Assembly (NCBI GenBank): GCA_022824525.1
Contig: JAJDZT010000117.1
Span: 1 to 45,814 of the forward strand
Reading direction: 5' to 3'
Length of the DNA stretch: 45,814 nucleotides
Source: Silicimonas sp.
Lineage (GTDB): Bacteria; Pseudomonadota; Alphaproteobacteria; Rhodobacterales; Rhodobacteraceae
Shown here: piece after piece, positions 1-10,701 of the stretch
Numbering within the stretch: position 1 is the first letter of the stretch
How the letters are laid out: each line of letters starts with the position of its first letter
Translations under genes and position numbers: made by a program
The notes under the pieces: model-generated
What the model saw: the letters and a program-made list of their open reading frames with translations, nothing else
The model's database searches: none
Told to the model about the DNA's origin: nothing

Positions 1-115
1 CGAAGGACGTGGAGCGTACCTTGGCCAGTTCTCTGGCTTGGGTCCAATTGGCCGCGTGCCGGTTCCTGATGCGACGGGTGGCGCGGGCAATAACGTAATT
101 ATTACAATATGTTAA
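1..115. other. Left edge, possible 3' end of an upstream gene, unresolved
   Basis: Two plus-strand frames are open from the left edge. One ends at a TAA at 96-98 and the other at a TAA at 113-115. Neither short peptide (31 and 37 residues) is recognisable, so I cannot say which is coding, or whether a minus-strand gene starts here instead. A perfect small palindrome GTAAT-T-ATTAC lies at 95-105 in an AT-rich stretch before the transport operon. It could be an operator or part of its promoter. The transport operon that follows lacks its ATPase gene, which could lie to the left. Confidence 0.25.
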
Positions 116-257
116 CTAATTATGATTCAGGCTCTCAGACAAGGATTTCTTCGGGTCGCCGAAGGATTTGGGCGAGGCAGTGGGCCTCGATTGGGAAACA
201 CAGGCGGCCCACGCCCTGAGCGCCTGAACGACAACCTCCAAAACAGGGAGACTGACC

Positions 258-1532
258 ATGACGACAATTCCAAAGATACGCTATTCGCGGCGCTCCATGC
301 TGAAGGCCAGTGGCGCGGCGGTGGCGGCCGCCGCGCTTCCGGCTCCGATGGTATGGGGACAGGCCATAAAAGATGTGACGCTGCGCCAGTTCGGCACCGG
401 GGTGTCAAACCTGAATGAGGTGGCCGCGAAGGTCAAGGAAGACCTCGGCTTCACGCTTGAGATGACGGCCTTGGATTCCGACAGCGTGACCCAGCGCGCC
501 GCCACTCAGCCAGACAGCTTCGATATCGCGGATATCGAGTACTGGATCTGCAAGAAGGTCTGGCCGACCGGCAACCTTCAGGCGATGGATACCTCGAAGA
601 TCGAGAACTACGACAAGATCGTCGGCATCTTCCGGAACGGGAAGCTGACGCCTGAAAGCGTAATTGCCCAAGGTACCGCGCCGCACACTGTGGGCTTCAC
701 GACTGGTGTCGACGGCACCGAATTCGTGGACGAGGAATCGGGATGGATGACATTGATCCCGACGATCTACAACGCGGACACGCTAGGCATCCGCCCAGAC
801 TTGATCGGTCGTCCTATCAGCAAATGGTCCGAGCTTCTGAACCCCGAGTTCAAGGGCAAAGCCTCCATCCTCGACATTTCGTCTATCGGCATCATGGACA
901 TGGCGATGGTCGTGGAATCCATGGGTGAATACACCTATCCCGACAAGGGCAACATGACCAAGGAAGAGATCGACCTGACGCTTGGCATCTTCACCGAAGC
1001 GAAGAAGAACGGTCAGTTCCGCGCCTTCTGGAAAACCTTCGACGAAAGCGTAAACCTGATGGCTTCCGGCGAAGTGGTAATCCAGTCCATGTGGTCGCCC
1101 GCGATCACGGCGGTCCGCAGCCAGGGCATCCCCTGCGTCTACCAGCCGCTCGAAGAAGGCTATCGCTCCTGGGGCGGCGGCATCGGGTTGTCGAAATCGC
1201 TCTCCGGCATCGAGCTGGACGCAGCCTACGAATACATCAACTGGTATCTCTCCGGTTGGGTCGGCGGCTTCCTGATGCGTCAAGGCTACTACTCGGCTGT
1301 TCCGGAAACCTCGAAGAACTTCATGAGCGAAGACGAGTGGGGCTTCTGGTTCGAGGGCAAGGAAGCTCAAGGAGACATCACCAACCCGTTCGGCGACGTG
1401 ATGGAGAAGGCCGGCGCGGTGCGCGACGGCGGCAGCTTCTACGATCGCATGGGCGCGGTCGCCTGCTGGAACGCGGTCATGGACGAGAACCAGTACATGG
1501 TCCGCAAATGGAACGAGTTCATCGCGGCCTAA
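258..1532 (+). CDS. Tat-exported ABC transporter solute-binding protein
   Basis: A 424-residue periplasmic binding protein of the extracellular solute-binding family 1 type (PotD-like), which would deliver an organic solute to the permeases encoded next. The N-terminus has a twin-arginine signal: SRRSMLK at about residues 9-15, then an Ala-rich hydrophobic stretch ending near PAPMVWGQA, so it should be exported folded by Tat. The body has the tryptophan- and aspartate-rich pattern of polyamine/opine binders. The start ATG has an AGGGA ribosome site about 10 bases upstream. The next genes follow within 70 bases and read as one operon. The substrate cannot be assigned from sequence; polyamine, amino-acid derivative or hydantoin-like compounds fit the context of the racemase at the operon end. 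Confidence 0.88.
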   Translation: MTTIPKIRYSRRSMLKASGAAVAAAALPAPMVWGQAIKDVTLRQFGTGVSNLNEVAAKVKEDLGFTLEMTALDSDSVTQRAATQPDSFDIADIEYWICKKVWPTGNLQAMDTSKIENYDKIVGIFRNGKLTPESVIAQGTAPHTVGFTTGVDGTEFVDEESGWMTLIPTIYNADTLGIRPDLIGRPISKWSELLNPEFKGKASILDISSIGIMDMAMVVESMGEYTYPDKGNMTKEEIDLTLGIFTEAKKNGQFRAFWKTFDESVNLMASGEVVIQSMWSPAITAVRSQGIPCVYQPLEEGYRSWGGGIGLSKSLSGIELDAAYEYINWYLSGWVGGFLMRQGYYSAVPETSKNFMSEDEWGFWFEGKEAQGDITNPFGDVMEKAGAVRDGGSFYDRMGAVACWNAVMDENQYMVRKWNEFIAA

Positions 1533-1598
1533 CCCTGCAGATGAACCAGCGCGCCCCGGTCCCCACCGAACTTGACCGGGGCGCAATTGAACAAAGAC

Positions 1599-2516
1599 AT
1601 GACCGACAACACGATTTTATCTGGCGACGAGCTTCCGCAGGCTAGATCGCGCCCCGCAGCCCGGGAAACGTCAAGGCACGTGGCAGGATGGTTGATGGCA
1701 TCACCCTTGGCACTGATCCTGGCCGTCTTTCTAGTCGCTCCAATCGTCATGATCGTCATTGTCAGCTTTTGGGGGGCAACCGAGTTTTCGATCTACCCTG
1801 CCTTCCAGTTCGACAACTACGAGTTTCTTTTCGGATCGGACGTGACGTATCGCGTTTTTCTGAACACGTTCAAATATGCGTCGATCACCTGGCTCTTCAC
1901 ACTGCTGATCGGCTTCACGGTCGCCTATTTCCTCGCCTTTCATGTTCGGTCGCTGAAATGGCAAGTCGCACTATTCCTTCTCTGCACAATTCCCTTCTGG
2001 ACCTCCAACATCATCCGGATGATCTCCTGGATACCGTTTCTCGGGCGCAATGGACTTGCCAATTCGGCGCTCATTTCCTGGGGTGTCATAGACGAGCCGT
2101 TGGAGTGGCTTCTGTTCAGCGACTTCAGCGTCATCCTCGCCTTCGTCCACCTTTATACCCTTTTCATGGTTGTCCCCATCTTCAACACGATGATGCGGAT
2201 CGACAAATCGCTGATCGAAGCGGCTACTGACGCTGGCGCCACCGGCTGGCAGACGCTCTGGCACGTGATCATCCCGCTTACAAAACCCGGCATCATGATC
2301 GGAACGATTTTTGTCGTCACGCTCGTCATGGGAGACTTCATAACCGTCCGCTTCATGAGCGGCTCTCAATCAGCCAACGTCGGACGGATGATTCAAAATG
2401 ATATCGGGCTGCTGCAATACCCGTCCGCATCCGCAACCGCCGTCATTTTGTTGATTACCGTTCTGATGGTGATCGGCATCCTGCTCCGCTTTGTCGACAT
2501 CAGAAGGGAACTCTGA
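1599..2516 (+). CDS. ABC transporter permease (PotB-like)
   Basis: A 305-residue inner-membrane permease subunit. After a polar N-terminus it has about six hydrophobic segments, the first at AlaSerProLeuAlaLeuIle and the last near the C-terminus. The EAA loop that contacts the ATPase reads EAATDAGATGWQTLWHVIIP, the usual form EAA---G---------I-LP. I chose the ATG at 1599; the same frame also offers a TTG at 1572, and neither has a strong ribosome site. Its stop overlaps the next start (TGATG), which indicates translational coupling. Family membership (binding-protein-dependent transport inner-membrane component) is clear; the substrate is not. Confidence 0.88.
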   Translation: MTDNTILSGDELPQARSRPAARETSRHVAGWLMASPLALILAVFLVAPIVMIVIVSFWGATEFSIYPAFQFDNYEFLFGSDVTYRVFLNTFKYASITWLFTLLIGFTVAYFLAFHVRSLKWQVALFLLCTIPFWTSNIIRMISWIPFLGRNGLANSALISWGVIDEPLEWLLFSDFSVILAFVHLYTLFMVVPIFNTMMRIDKSLIEAATDAGATGWQTLWHVIIPLTKPGIMIGTIFVVTLVMGDFITVRFMSGSQSANVGRMIQNDIGLLQYPSASATAVILLITVLMVIGILLRFVDIRREL

Positions 2517-3355
2517 TGGAACCGCGCCCACGCTCATTCTACGCACTCGCCGCCTTCTTCACGCTTTTCCTGGTCTTCCTTTACGGTCCGACCATTACCA
2601 TCGCAGTCCTGTCATTTCAGGGCCCCGGCGGCGGCCTGACGTTCCCCATGCGTGGTGTCTCCCTGCACTGGTTCCGCGACCTTTTCGAACAGCAGGCCGT
2701 GGGAGACATCTGGGGCTCGTTCCGGCGTTCGCTTGTCCTCGGCCTGATGGTCATGGTGACCACGGTAGTCGTCTCTGTCATGGGCGGTCTCGCCTTCAGA
2801 AAACGTTTCAAAGGCTCAAGCATTCTTTTTTACCTGATCATCACGTCCCTGGTGATCCCGTCTATCCTGATTTCACTCGGTGTCGGCCTGATCTGGTCGC
2901 AATCGGGTTTGCCCGTTCACTGGTCCACGTCCGGCTTCGGAGCGCAGCTCACATGGACGCTTCCCTTTGGCCTCCTCATCATGTTCGCCGTCTTCAATCG
3001 GTTCGATCGCAGCTATGAAGAAGCGGCTCGCGATCTGGGTGCATCCCCTTGGCAAACGATCCGGCACGTTGTGCTTCCGATCATCGCGCCTTCGCTCATC
3101 GGCGTTGCATTGTTCGGTTTCACATTGAGCTACGACGAGTTCGCCCGGACGCTTCTGACGTCCGGAAGCTACAACACGCTTCCGCTTGAAATCTTCGGAA
3201 TGACCACGAACGTGACCACGCCCGTGATCTTCGCGCTCGGGACGCTGACCACGATGTTCAGTTTCCTTGTGATCGGACTGTTCCTGCTGATCGTCTGGTG
3301 GACAGAACGCAGGCGCAAAAGACACGGCTCGGACGCTGGAAAGGGAATGGTCTGA
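2516..3355 (+). CDS. ABC transporter permease (PotC-like)
   Basis: The second membrane subunit, 279 residues and about six transmembrane segments, presumably forming a heterodimer with the preceding permease. The EAA-loop equivalent is EEAARDLGASPWQTIRHVV, followed by LP. The start ATG overlaps the previous stop by one base. The C-terminus ends in a basic stretch (TERRRKRHG) expected on the cytoplasmic side. The ATP-hydrolysing subunit of this importer is not in the window: the gene after this one encodes a racemase. The ATPase must therefore lie left of the window or elsewhere. Confidence 0.88.
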   Translation: MEPRPRSFYALAAFFTLFLVFLYGPTITIAVLSFQGPGGGLTFPMRGVSLHWFRDLFEQQAVGDIWGSFRRSLVLGLMVMVTTVVVSVMGGLAFRKRFKGSSILFYLIITSLVIPSILISLGVGLIWSQSGLPVHWSTSGFGAQLTWTLPFGLLIMFAVFNRFDRSYEEAARDLGASPWQTIRHVVLPIIAPSLIGVALFGFTLSYDEFARTLLTSGSYNTLPLEIFGMTTNVTTPVIFALGTLTTMFSFLVIGLFLLIVWWTERRRKRHGSDAGKGMV

Positions 3356-3361
3356 CAGAAG

Positions 3362-4012
3362 ATGGCAGTCCTTCTCATCAACCCGAACAGCACCGAGTCC
3401 ATGACCGAGGCGATGCTGGAGGTCGCCCGCGAGGCTGCGCCGGAACTGGAGTTTGACGGCTGGACGTCGCATGACGGACCACCCGCGATCCAGGGGCGCT
3501 TGGACGGTGAAATGGCAACCGCCCCGCTCCTTGCCCTTGTTGAGAAAGCCAATGCCGAGAATGCAGACGGGATCATCATCGGATGTTTCGACGACACGGC
3601 GCTATTCGAATGCACTGAGACATTCACAGGCCCAGTTCTTGGCATAGGCCAGTCTGCTTTTCACTACGCCGCCCTGCGGCAATGGAAATTCAGCGTGGTG
3701 ACGACATTGAATGTTTCCGTCCCAGTGATCGAAGACAACGTCACGCGCTTGGGCTTGGCGCACCACCTGGCACAGGTGCGCGCTTCAGACGTGGCTGTTC
3801 TGGAACTCGAACAAAGCCCCGATGCCTCGGAAGAGGCCGTGATCAATGAGGCCAAGCGCGCCGAACAGAATGATGGGATCGATGCGCTCGTTCTGGGCTG
3901 CGCCGGCATGGTGAAACTGACACATGCTGTCCGGCGATCGATTGGCGTTGAAGTCATCGACCCGGTTGTCGCCGCGGCAACCTGCATGCGCTGGATGCTT
4001 CAGCGAACCTGA
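3362..4012 (+). CDS. Asp/Glu/hydantoin racemase family protein
   Basis: A 216-residue cytoplasmic enzyme of the Asp/Glu/hydantoin racemase superfamily. Evidence is the N-terminal LLINPNSTESMT motif typical of hydantoin racemases and the two catalytic cysteines in the usual contexts: Cys75 in IIIGCFDDTAL and Cys180 in LVLGCAGM. Both are needed for the two-base cofactor-free racemisation known for the family. It starts 6 bases after the second permease, so it probably acts on the imported compound. Hydantoin or allantoin derivatives or an amino acid are possible; maleate isomerase and arylmalonate decarboxylase belong to the same superfamily and cannot be excluded. Confidence 0.82.
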   Translation: MAVLLINPNSTESMTEAMLEVAREAAPELEFDGWTSHDGPPAIQGRLDGEMATAPLLALVEKANAENADGIIIGCFDDTALFECTETFTGPVLGIGQSAFHYAALRQWKFSVVTTLNVSVPVIEDNVTRLGLAHHLAQVRASDVAVLELEQSPDASEEAVINEAKRAEQNDGIDALVLGCAGMVKLTHAVRRSIGVEVIDPVVAAATCMRWMLQRT

Positions 4013-4024
4013 ACACCGTATACG

Positions 4025-4053
4025 AAAAAGGCGCCCCAAAGCTTGGGGCGCCC
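4025..4053 (-). terminator. Rho-independent terminator of glnA
   Basis: A perfect inverted repeat GGCGCCCCAA-AGC-TTGGGGCGCC at 4030-4052. On the minus strand it is followed by TTTTTC, so it is an intrinsic terminator for glnA, whose stop lies about 30 bases upstream. On the plus strand there is no T tract, though the hairpin may still slow transcription coming from the racemase operon. Confidence 0.85.
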
Positions 4054-4081
4054 AGTTGGCCAGTCCGCTGAAAGGGAGGGT

Positions 4082-5488
4082 TCAGCAGCTGTAGTACATT
4101 TTGAATTCCATCGGGTGCGGTGTGTGCTCGTAGGCGTAGATCTCTTCCCACTTGAGCTCCATGTACCCTTCGATCTGGTCCTTCGTGAACACATCACCGG
4201 CCAGCAGGAAGTCCATATCAGCCTCCAACTCGTCCATGGCTTCACGCAGCGAAGCACAAACGGTCGGGATGCCTTCCAGCTCTTCCGGTGGCAGGTCGTA
4301 GAGGTCCTTGTCCATCGGTTCGCCCGGATCGATCTTGTTCTTGATGCCGTCGAGGCCGGCCATAAGCAGCGCCGAGAAGCAGAGATACGGGTTCGCCGAC
4401 GGATCGGGGAAACGGGCTTCCACACGCTTGGCCTTCGGGCTTTCCGTCCACGGAATACGAACGCAGCCCGAACGGTTCCGAGCCGAGTAAGCACGCAGAA
4501 CCGGCGCTTCGAAGCCCGGGATCAGACGCTTATAGGAGTTCGTCGACGGGTTGGTGAAGGCGTTCAGCGCTTTCGCGTGCTTCAGAATGCCACCGATGTA
4601 CCAGAGTGCTTCCTGGCTCAGGTCAGCATACTTGTCGCCCGCGAAGAGCGGCTTGCCGTCCTTCCAGATCGACATGTTGCAGTGCATGCCCGTGCCGTTG
4701 TCGCCCGCGATCGGCTTCGGCATGAAGGTCGCCGACTTGCCGTAGGCGTGTGCCACCTGGTGGATGACGTACTTGTACTTCTGCAGGTGGTCCCCTTGTG
4801 CTGTCAGTGAGCCGAAGATCAGACCCAGCTCGTGCTGGCACGACGCCACTTCGTGGTGGTGCTTGTCGACCTTCATGCCCATGCGCTTCATGGTGGACAG
4901 CATTTCCGAACGGATGTCCTGACCGTCATCGATCGGCGGAACCGGGAAGTACCCGCCCTTGACGCCCGGACGATGGCCCATGTTGCCCATCTCGTAATCG
5001 GTATCGGTGTTCCACGATGCGTCGATGGCGTCGACCTCATAGGAAACCTTGTTGATCTCGTTCGAGAACTTGACGTCGTCGAACAGGAAGAATTCTGCTT
5101 CAGGGCCCCAGTAGGACACATCACCGATGCCGGAGGATTTCAGATAAGCCTCGGCTTTTTCGGCAGTCGAGCGCGGGTCACGGTCGTAAGCTTCACCGGT
5201 ATCAGGTTCCACGATCGAGCAGTGCACAGCCATCGTTTTCTCGGCAAAGAACGGGTCCATATAGGCGGACTCGGTGTCCGGCATCAGTTTCATGTCCGAC
5301 TGGTCAATCGACTTCCAGCCCGCGATGGACGAGCCGTCAAACATGAAGCCTTCGTCGAGGAAGTCTTCGTCAACCTGGTCCGACATGACCGTCACGTGTT
5401 GCAGCTTGCCGCGTGGGTCCGTAAAGCGGATGTCGACGTATTCGACGTCCTCATCCTTGATGGTTTTAAGCATATCGCCTTTGCTCAT
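4082..5488 (-). CDS. glnA: Glutamine synthetase type I
   Basis: Glutamine synthetase, 468 residues, the usual length for the dodecameric GSI-beta enzyme. It makes glutamine from glutamate, ammonia and ATP in the cytoplasm and is the main entry of ammonium into metabolism. The signature [10 protein letters not shown] and the ATP-binding [14 protein letters not shown] are present. The adenylylation site is intact: Tyr397 in [12 protein letters not shown], so activity should be tuned by GlnE. It lies 39 bases downstream of glnB on the same strand, the classic glnBA operon, and is closed by the terminator at 4025-4053. Ribosome site GGGAGAGG lies upstream of the ATG. Confidence 0.98.
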   Translation of the reverse strand: MSKGDMLKTIKDEDVEYVDIRFTDPRGKLQHVTVMSDQVDEDFLDEGFMFDGSSIAGWKSIDQSDMKLMPDTESAYMDPFFAEKTMAVHCSIVEPDTGEAYDRDPRSTAEKAEAYLKSSGIGDVSYWGPEAEFFLFDDVKFSNEINKVSYEVDAIDASWNTDTDYEMGNMGHRPGVKGGYFPVPPIDDGQDIRSEMLSTMKRMGMKVDKHHHEVASCQHELGLIFGSLTAQGDHLQKYKYVIHQVAHAYGKSATFMPKPIAGDNGTGMHCNMSIWKDGKPLFAGDKYADLSQEALWYIGGILKHAKALNAFTNPSTNSYKRLIPGFEAPVLRAYSARNRSGCVRIPWTESPKAKRVEARFPDPSANPYLCFSALLMAGLDGIKNKIDPGEPMDKDLYDLPPEELEGIPTVCASLREAMDELEADMDFLLAGDVFTKDQIEGYMELKWEEIYAYEHTPHPMEFKMYYSC

Positions 5489-5527
5489 GGGGTATACCCT
5501 CTCCCGTAGATTGTCCGTCGTTTGATG

Positions 5528-7770
<2,243 letters not shown>

Positions 7771-7800
7771 CCGATCTTTAGCTTTGGGTCCGCCAGCCCC

Positions 7801-7858
7801 GCACCGACGCAATACCGACGCAGGCACCGACGTGATACCGACGTCGCGTTCGCACCGA
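7801..7858. repeat. Short direct repeats upstream of cfa
   Basis: Two near-identical units of the form GCACCGACG-yrATACCGACG (7801-7820 and 7824-7843) and a partial third GCACCGA (7852-7858) lie in the 167-base gap between nnr and cfa, about 80 bases before the cfa start. Each unit itself contains ACCGACG twice. The role is unknown; an activator-binding array in the cfa promoter or a slipped-strand expansion are both possible. Confidence 0.55.
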
Positions 7859-7937
7859 TTTTCCCGTTTTTTGCGAAAGGGTTGATCGATCATTTCATTG
7901 CTTTACTCTCTCTTATGGTTACCGGGGGAGGTGGGAA

Positions 7938-9149
7938 ATGAACCCGATCACAACGCTTGACGGACAAAGCGAACTGCCGCGCTACTTCGCTGCAACGTTC
8001 ACGCTTGCGCAGAAGCTCAACAAGGGACGGGTGGACTTTGTTCTACCCGACGGTCGCCGCTTCCGAGTTGAAGCCCCAAACCCCGGTCCCGTCGCGGAAA
8101 TCACGGTCCACAATCCGGATACGTTCGCGCGCCTGATCCGGGAAGGCGATTTGGGCATGGCCGATGCCTACCTCGAGGGGTGGTGGTCCACCCCGGACCT
8201 ACAGGCGTTCATGGATGTCATCCATGCCGACAATAACGACGTGTATGACAGCTTTGGCGGCCTGCAATTTGTCCGACTTTGGGAACGCCTTCGCCACTGG
8301 ATGAACAGCAACACCAAGGATCAGGCGAAGAAGAATATTTCCTATCACTATGACCTTGGGAATGAGTTCTATGCCCTCTGGCTCGACGAAACCATGACCT
8401 ATTCCTCAGCGATATTTGAAACCGGCCAGGAAAGCTTGGAGAAAGCTCAGATCGCTAAGTACAAAAGCATGGTCGATCAGATGGGGGCCCAACCGGGGGA
8501 CCACGTGTTGGAGATCGGTTGTGGCTGGGGTGGATTCGCCGAGTACGCCGCGAAAGAACGTGGACTGAAGGTCACTGGCTTAACAATCAGCCAAGAACAA
8601 TTCGATTATGCCACGAACCGGATACAAAAGGCCGGCCTTTCAGATCAGGTACAATTCAAGCTTCAGGACTATCGAGACGAGAAGGGTCTTTACGATGGCA
8701 TCGCGTCCATAGAGATGTTCGAAGCCGTGGGTGAGAAATACTGGCCGGTCTACTTTGATACGCTCAGAGAAAGGCTGAAACCGGGCAAAAATGCGACATT
8801 GCAGATCATCACTGTCGAAGATGCGCGTTTCGAGATTTACCGTAAATCTGTTGATTTCATTCAGAAATATATTTTCCCGGGCGGCATGCTCCCGTCCCCG
8901 AGCGTTTTGCGCCAAGAAGTCGAAAAAGCTGGTCTGAACGTCATGAAATCGATCGAATTTGGTGAGAATTATTCACAGACGCTGCGTCGCTGGCACGAAA
9001 CCTTTAACGAAAGGTGGGAAGAAGTGGCGTTGCTTGGATTCGACGGTCGGTTCAGAAGGATGTGGAACTTCTACCTTACTTCTTGCGCGGCAGGGTTTCA
9101 CTCCGGTTGTATCGACGTCACGCAAATTACGGTAACGAAACCGGGATAG
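7938..9149 (+). CDS. cfa: Cyclopropane-fatty-acyl-phospholipid synthase family protein
   Basis: A 403-residue SAM-dependent enzyme that adds a methylene (or methyl) group across double bonds of membrane phospholipid acyl chains. Residues 1-125 form the N-terminal region of the family. YHYDLGNEFYALWLD (137-150) and the following MTYSSAIF are the diagnostic motifs, and VLEIGCGWGGF (190-200) is the SAM-binding loop. Length and motif order are standard. A strong ribosome site GGGGGAGGTGGG precedes the ATG. trgA begins 5 bases after the stop, so the three genes cfa-trgA-trgB probably share a transcript. Some members make furan or methylated fatty acids instead, which cannot be separated here. Confidence 0.93.
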   Translation: MNPITTLDGQSELPRYFAATFTLAQKLNKGRVDFVLPDGRRFRVEAPNPGPVAEITVHNPDTFARLIREGDLGMADAYLEGWWSTPDLQAFMDVIHADNNDVYDSFGGLQFVRLWERLRHWMNSNTKDQAKKNISYHYDLGNEFYALWLDETMTYSSAIFETGQESLEKAQIAKYKSMVDQMGAQPGDHVLEIGCGWGGFAEYAAKERGLKVTGLTISQEQFDYATNRIQKAGLSDQVQFKLQDYRDEKGLYDGIASIEMFEAVGEKYWPVYFDTLRERLKPGKNATLQIITVEDARFEIYRKSVDFIQKYIFPGGMLPSPSVLRQEVEKAGLNVMKSIEFGENYSQTLRRWHETFNERWEEVALLGFDGRFRRMWNFYLTSCAAGFHSGCIDVTQITVTKPG

Positions 9150-9154
9150 TCGAA

Positions 9155-9595
9155 ATGCCCACTGGCGGAAAACTGATCGCAGCAATCACATTTGCAGCGC
9201 TTGCCTACTTCATATCCGACCTGATCAAGCCGCTTTTGCCGGAAGGCACGAACGTCAGCCGGCTGTCAGAAATCAATGCACTTGTTGGCCTCGTCATGGG
9301 GTGGACCGTAATGGGCAATGGAGCTGGCAATACGTACCGGCAGTCTTTCGGCTACGGAATGACAACGCTGGCAGCCATCGTGTTTTGGAGCCTGCTGATC
9401 TGGTCCGGCCACGAGATGCTCAAGCGCTCGATCAAGATGTATTATGACGGACCGGTCGAGGCGCTGCAGGAAATGGCTTCGCTCTATGTGGAGTACGCTC
9501 GGACCGCTGCCGTGCAAGAGGTTCTGATACCCGCCCTGATCGGCGCGATATTCGTTTCGTGGCTGACCGAATACTTCGCACGCCGTTGGACTTGA
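9155..9595 (+). CDS. trgA: TrgA-family tellurite-resistance membrane protein
   Basis: A 146-residue integral membrane protein with about four hydrophobic segments (residues 7-25, 40-55, 65-85 and 120-138). It resembles TrgA of Rhodobacter sphaeroides, described in the trgAB tellurite-resistance locus. The pairing with a TrgB-like gene immediately downstream supports this. The frame extends upstream into cfa, but the ATG at 9155, just after the cfa stop, gives the family N-terminus MPTGGKLIAAITFA. The biochemical role is not known; it may act in redox or membrane homeostasis. Confidence 0.75.
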   Translation: MPTGGKLIAAITFAALAYFISDLIKPLLPEGTNVSRLSEINALVGLVMGWTVMGNGAGNTYRQSFGYGMTTLAAIVFWSLLIWSGHEMLKRSIKMYYDGPVEALQEMASLYVEYARTAAVQEVLIPALIGAIFVSWLTEYFARRWT

Positions 9596-10701
9596 CCAAA
9601 CCGGTCTTCCTTTACGGCACTCTTTGCGATCCTGAACTCTTCGAGATTGTCTCGGGCGTGACCTTCAAGGCGCGCCCGGCGCGCTTGGCAGACGCAAGCG
9701 TTCGCTGGGTTGAAGGGGAGAGTTTTCCCATCCTCAAGAACGCGCCCTACGCTACTGCCGAAGGTTTACTGGTCGAGCCGAAAGAAGATGCCCGTGAAAG
9801 ACTGGACTTTTATGAGATTGGATTCGGATACCGCGTCGAGGACCGACTGGTCACCTCGGACGGTCAGCAGGTTCGTGCGGCGGTATACATTCCAGAGGCC
9901 GATTGGCCTCTCGGCGCGCCTTGGTCACTTGAAGACTGGCAGCTAAGCCACGGCGCCCTGACCCGCTTGGCGGCGGTAGAATACATGCGGCTTTTCGCAA
10001 CACATCAACCGGAGGAAGCGGCGTGCGCATTTCCCCATGTTCGCTCGCGTGCAGCGTCCCGCTTGCGCGCGGCCGACGCCCCCTCACCCAATGCACTTGA
10101 GCCCGACATGACGCGTTTGGACGTTGTTCCGGAACGCACCGCTCAGCCATACACAGATTACTTTGCCGTACGTGAAGACTGGCTTGCCTTCCCGAAATTC
10201 GATGGCAGCCAAGGTCCAGTCGTAAAGCGTGCGAGTTTCATGAGCGGTGATGCGGTTACGGTTCTGCCTTACGATCCGAAAAGCGGGGATGTCCTGATTG
10301 TAAGACAATTTCGGCACGGGCCCTTTTGTAGAGGCGAAAGCAACCCGTGGACATTGGAACCGGCAGCAGGTCGTATCGATCCGGGAGAGTCGCCAGACCA
10401 GGCCGTTCGCCGCGAGCTTCTTGAGGAAACCGGTGTAGTGGCGGATGCACTTCACTTTGTGGGAAAGTACTGTCCGTCGCCGGGGGCCTACAGCGAATTT
10501 CTATTTAGCTATGTCGCGATTGCTGATCTTGAAGGCGTGGACGGTGGCGTCGGTGGCGTCGAAGACGAGGCAGAGGACATCATGCGGCATGTCATTCCGC
10601 TCGACGAAGCTCTCGGCATGATCGAAACGGGAGCTGTGAACACCGGCCCTCTGATCTTGAGCCTTCAATGGCTCCAAATGCATCGAAACCAGTTGGTCTA
10701 G
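9592..10701 (+). CDS. trgB: TrgB-like gamma-glutamylcyclotransferase/Nudix fusion protein
   Basis: A two-domain cytoplasmic protein of about 369 residues. The first domain is gamma-glutamylcyclotransferase-like (AIG2 fold) with the YGTL motif at residues 8-11. The C-terminal domain is a Nudix hydrolase with a perfect Nudix box from GRIDPGE to RELLEETGV (about 260-282), which would hydrolyse a nucleoside-diphosphate derivative such as ADP-ribose. No ATG start exists. I prefer the TTG at 9592, which overlaps the trgA stop as TTGA, typical of coupled genes; a GTG at 9559 and a TTG at 9586 are alternatives. TrgB of R. sphaeroides is the named relative. Confidence 0.78.
   Translation: MTKPVFLYGTLCDPELFEIVSGVTFKARPARLADASVRWVEGESFPILKNAPYATAEGLLVEPKEDARERLDFYEIGFGYRVEDRLVTSDGQQVRAAVYIPEADWPLGAPWSLEDWQLSHGALTRLAAVEYMRLFATHQPEEAACAFPHVRSRAASRLRAADAPSPNALEPDMTRLDVVPERTAQPYTDYFAVREDWLAFPKFDGSQGPVVKRASFMSGDAVTVLPYDPKSGDVLIVRQFRHGPFCRGESNPWTLEPAAGRIDPGESPDQAVRRELLEETGVVADALHFVGKYCPSPGAYSEFLFSYVAIADLEGVDGGVGGVEDEAEDIMRHVIPLDEALGMIETGAVNTGPLILSLQWLQMHRNQLV

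Noticed and set aside
783..1586. A 267-codon minus-strand open frame within the solute-binding protein gene
   Set aside because: Antisense to a clear gene, without domain or ribosome site.
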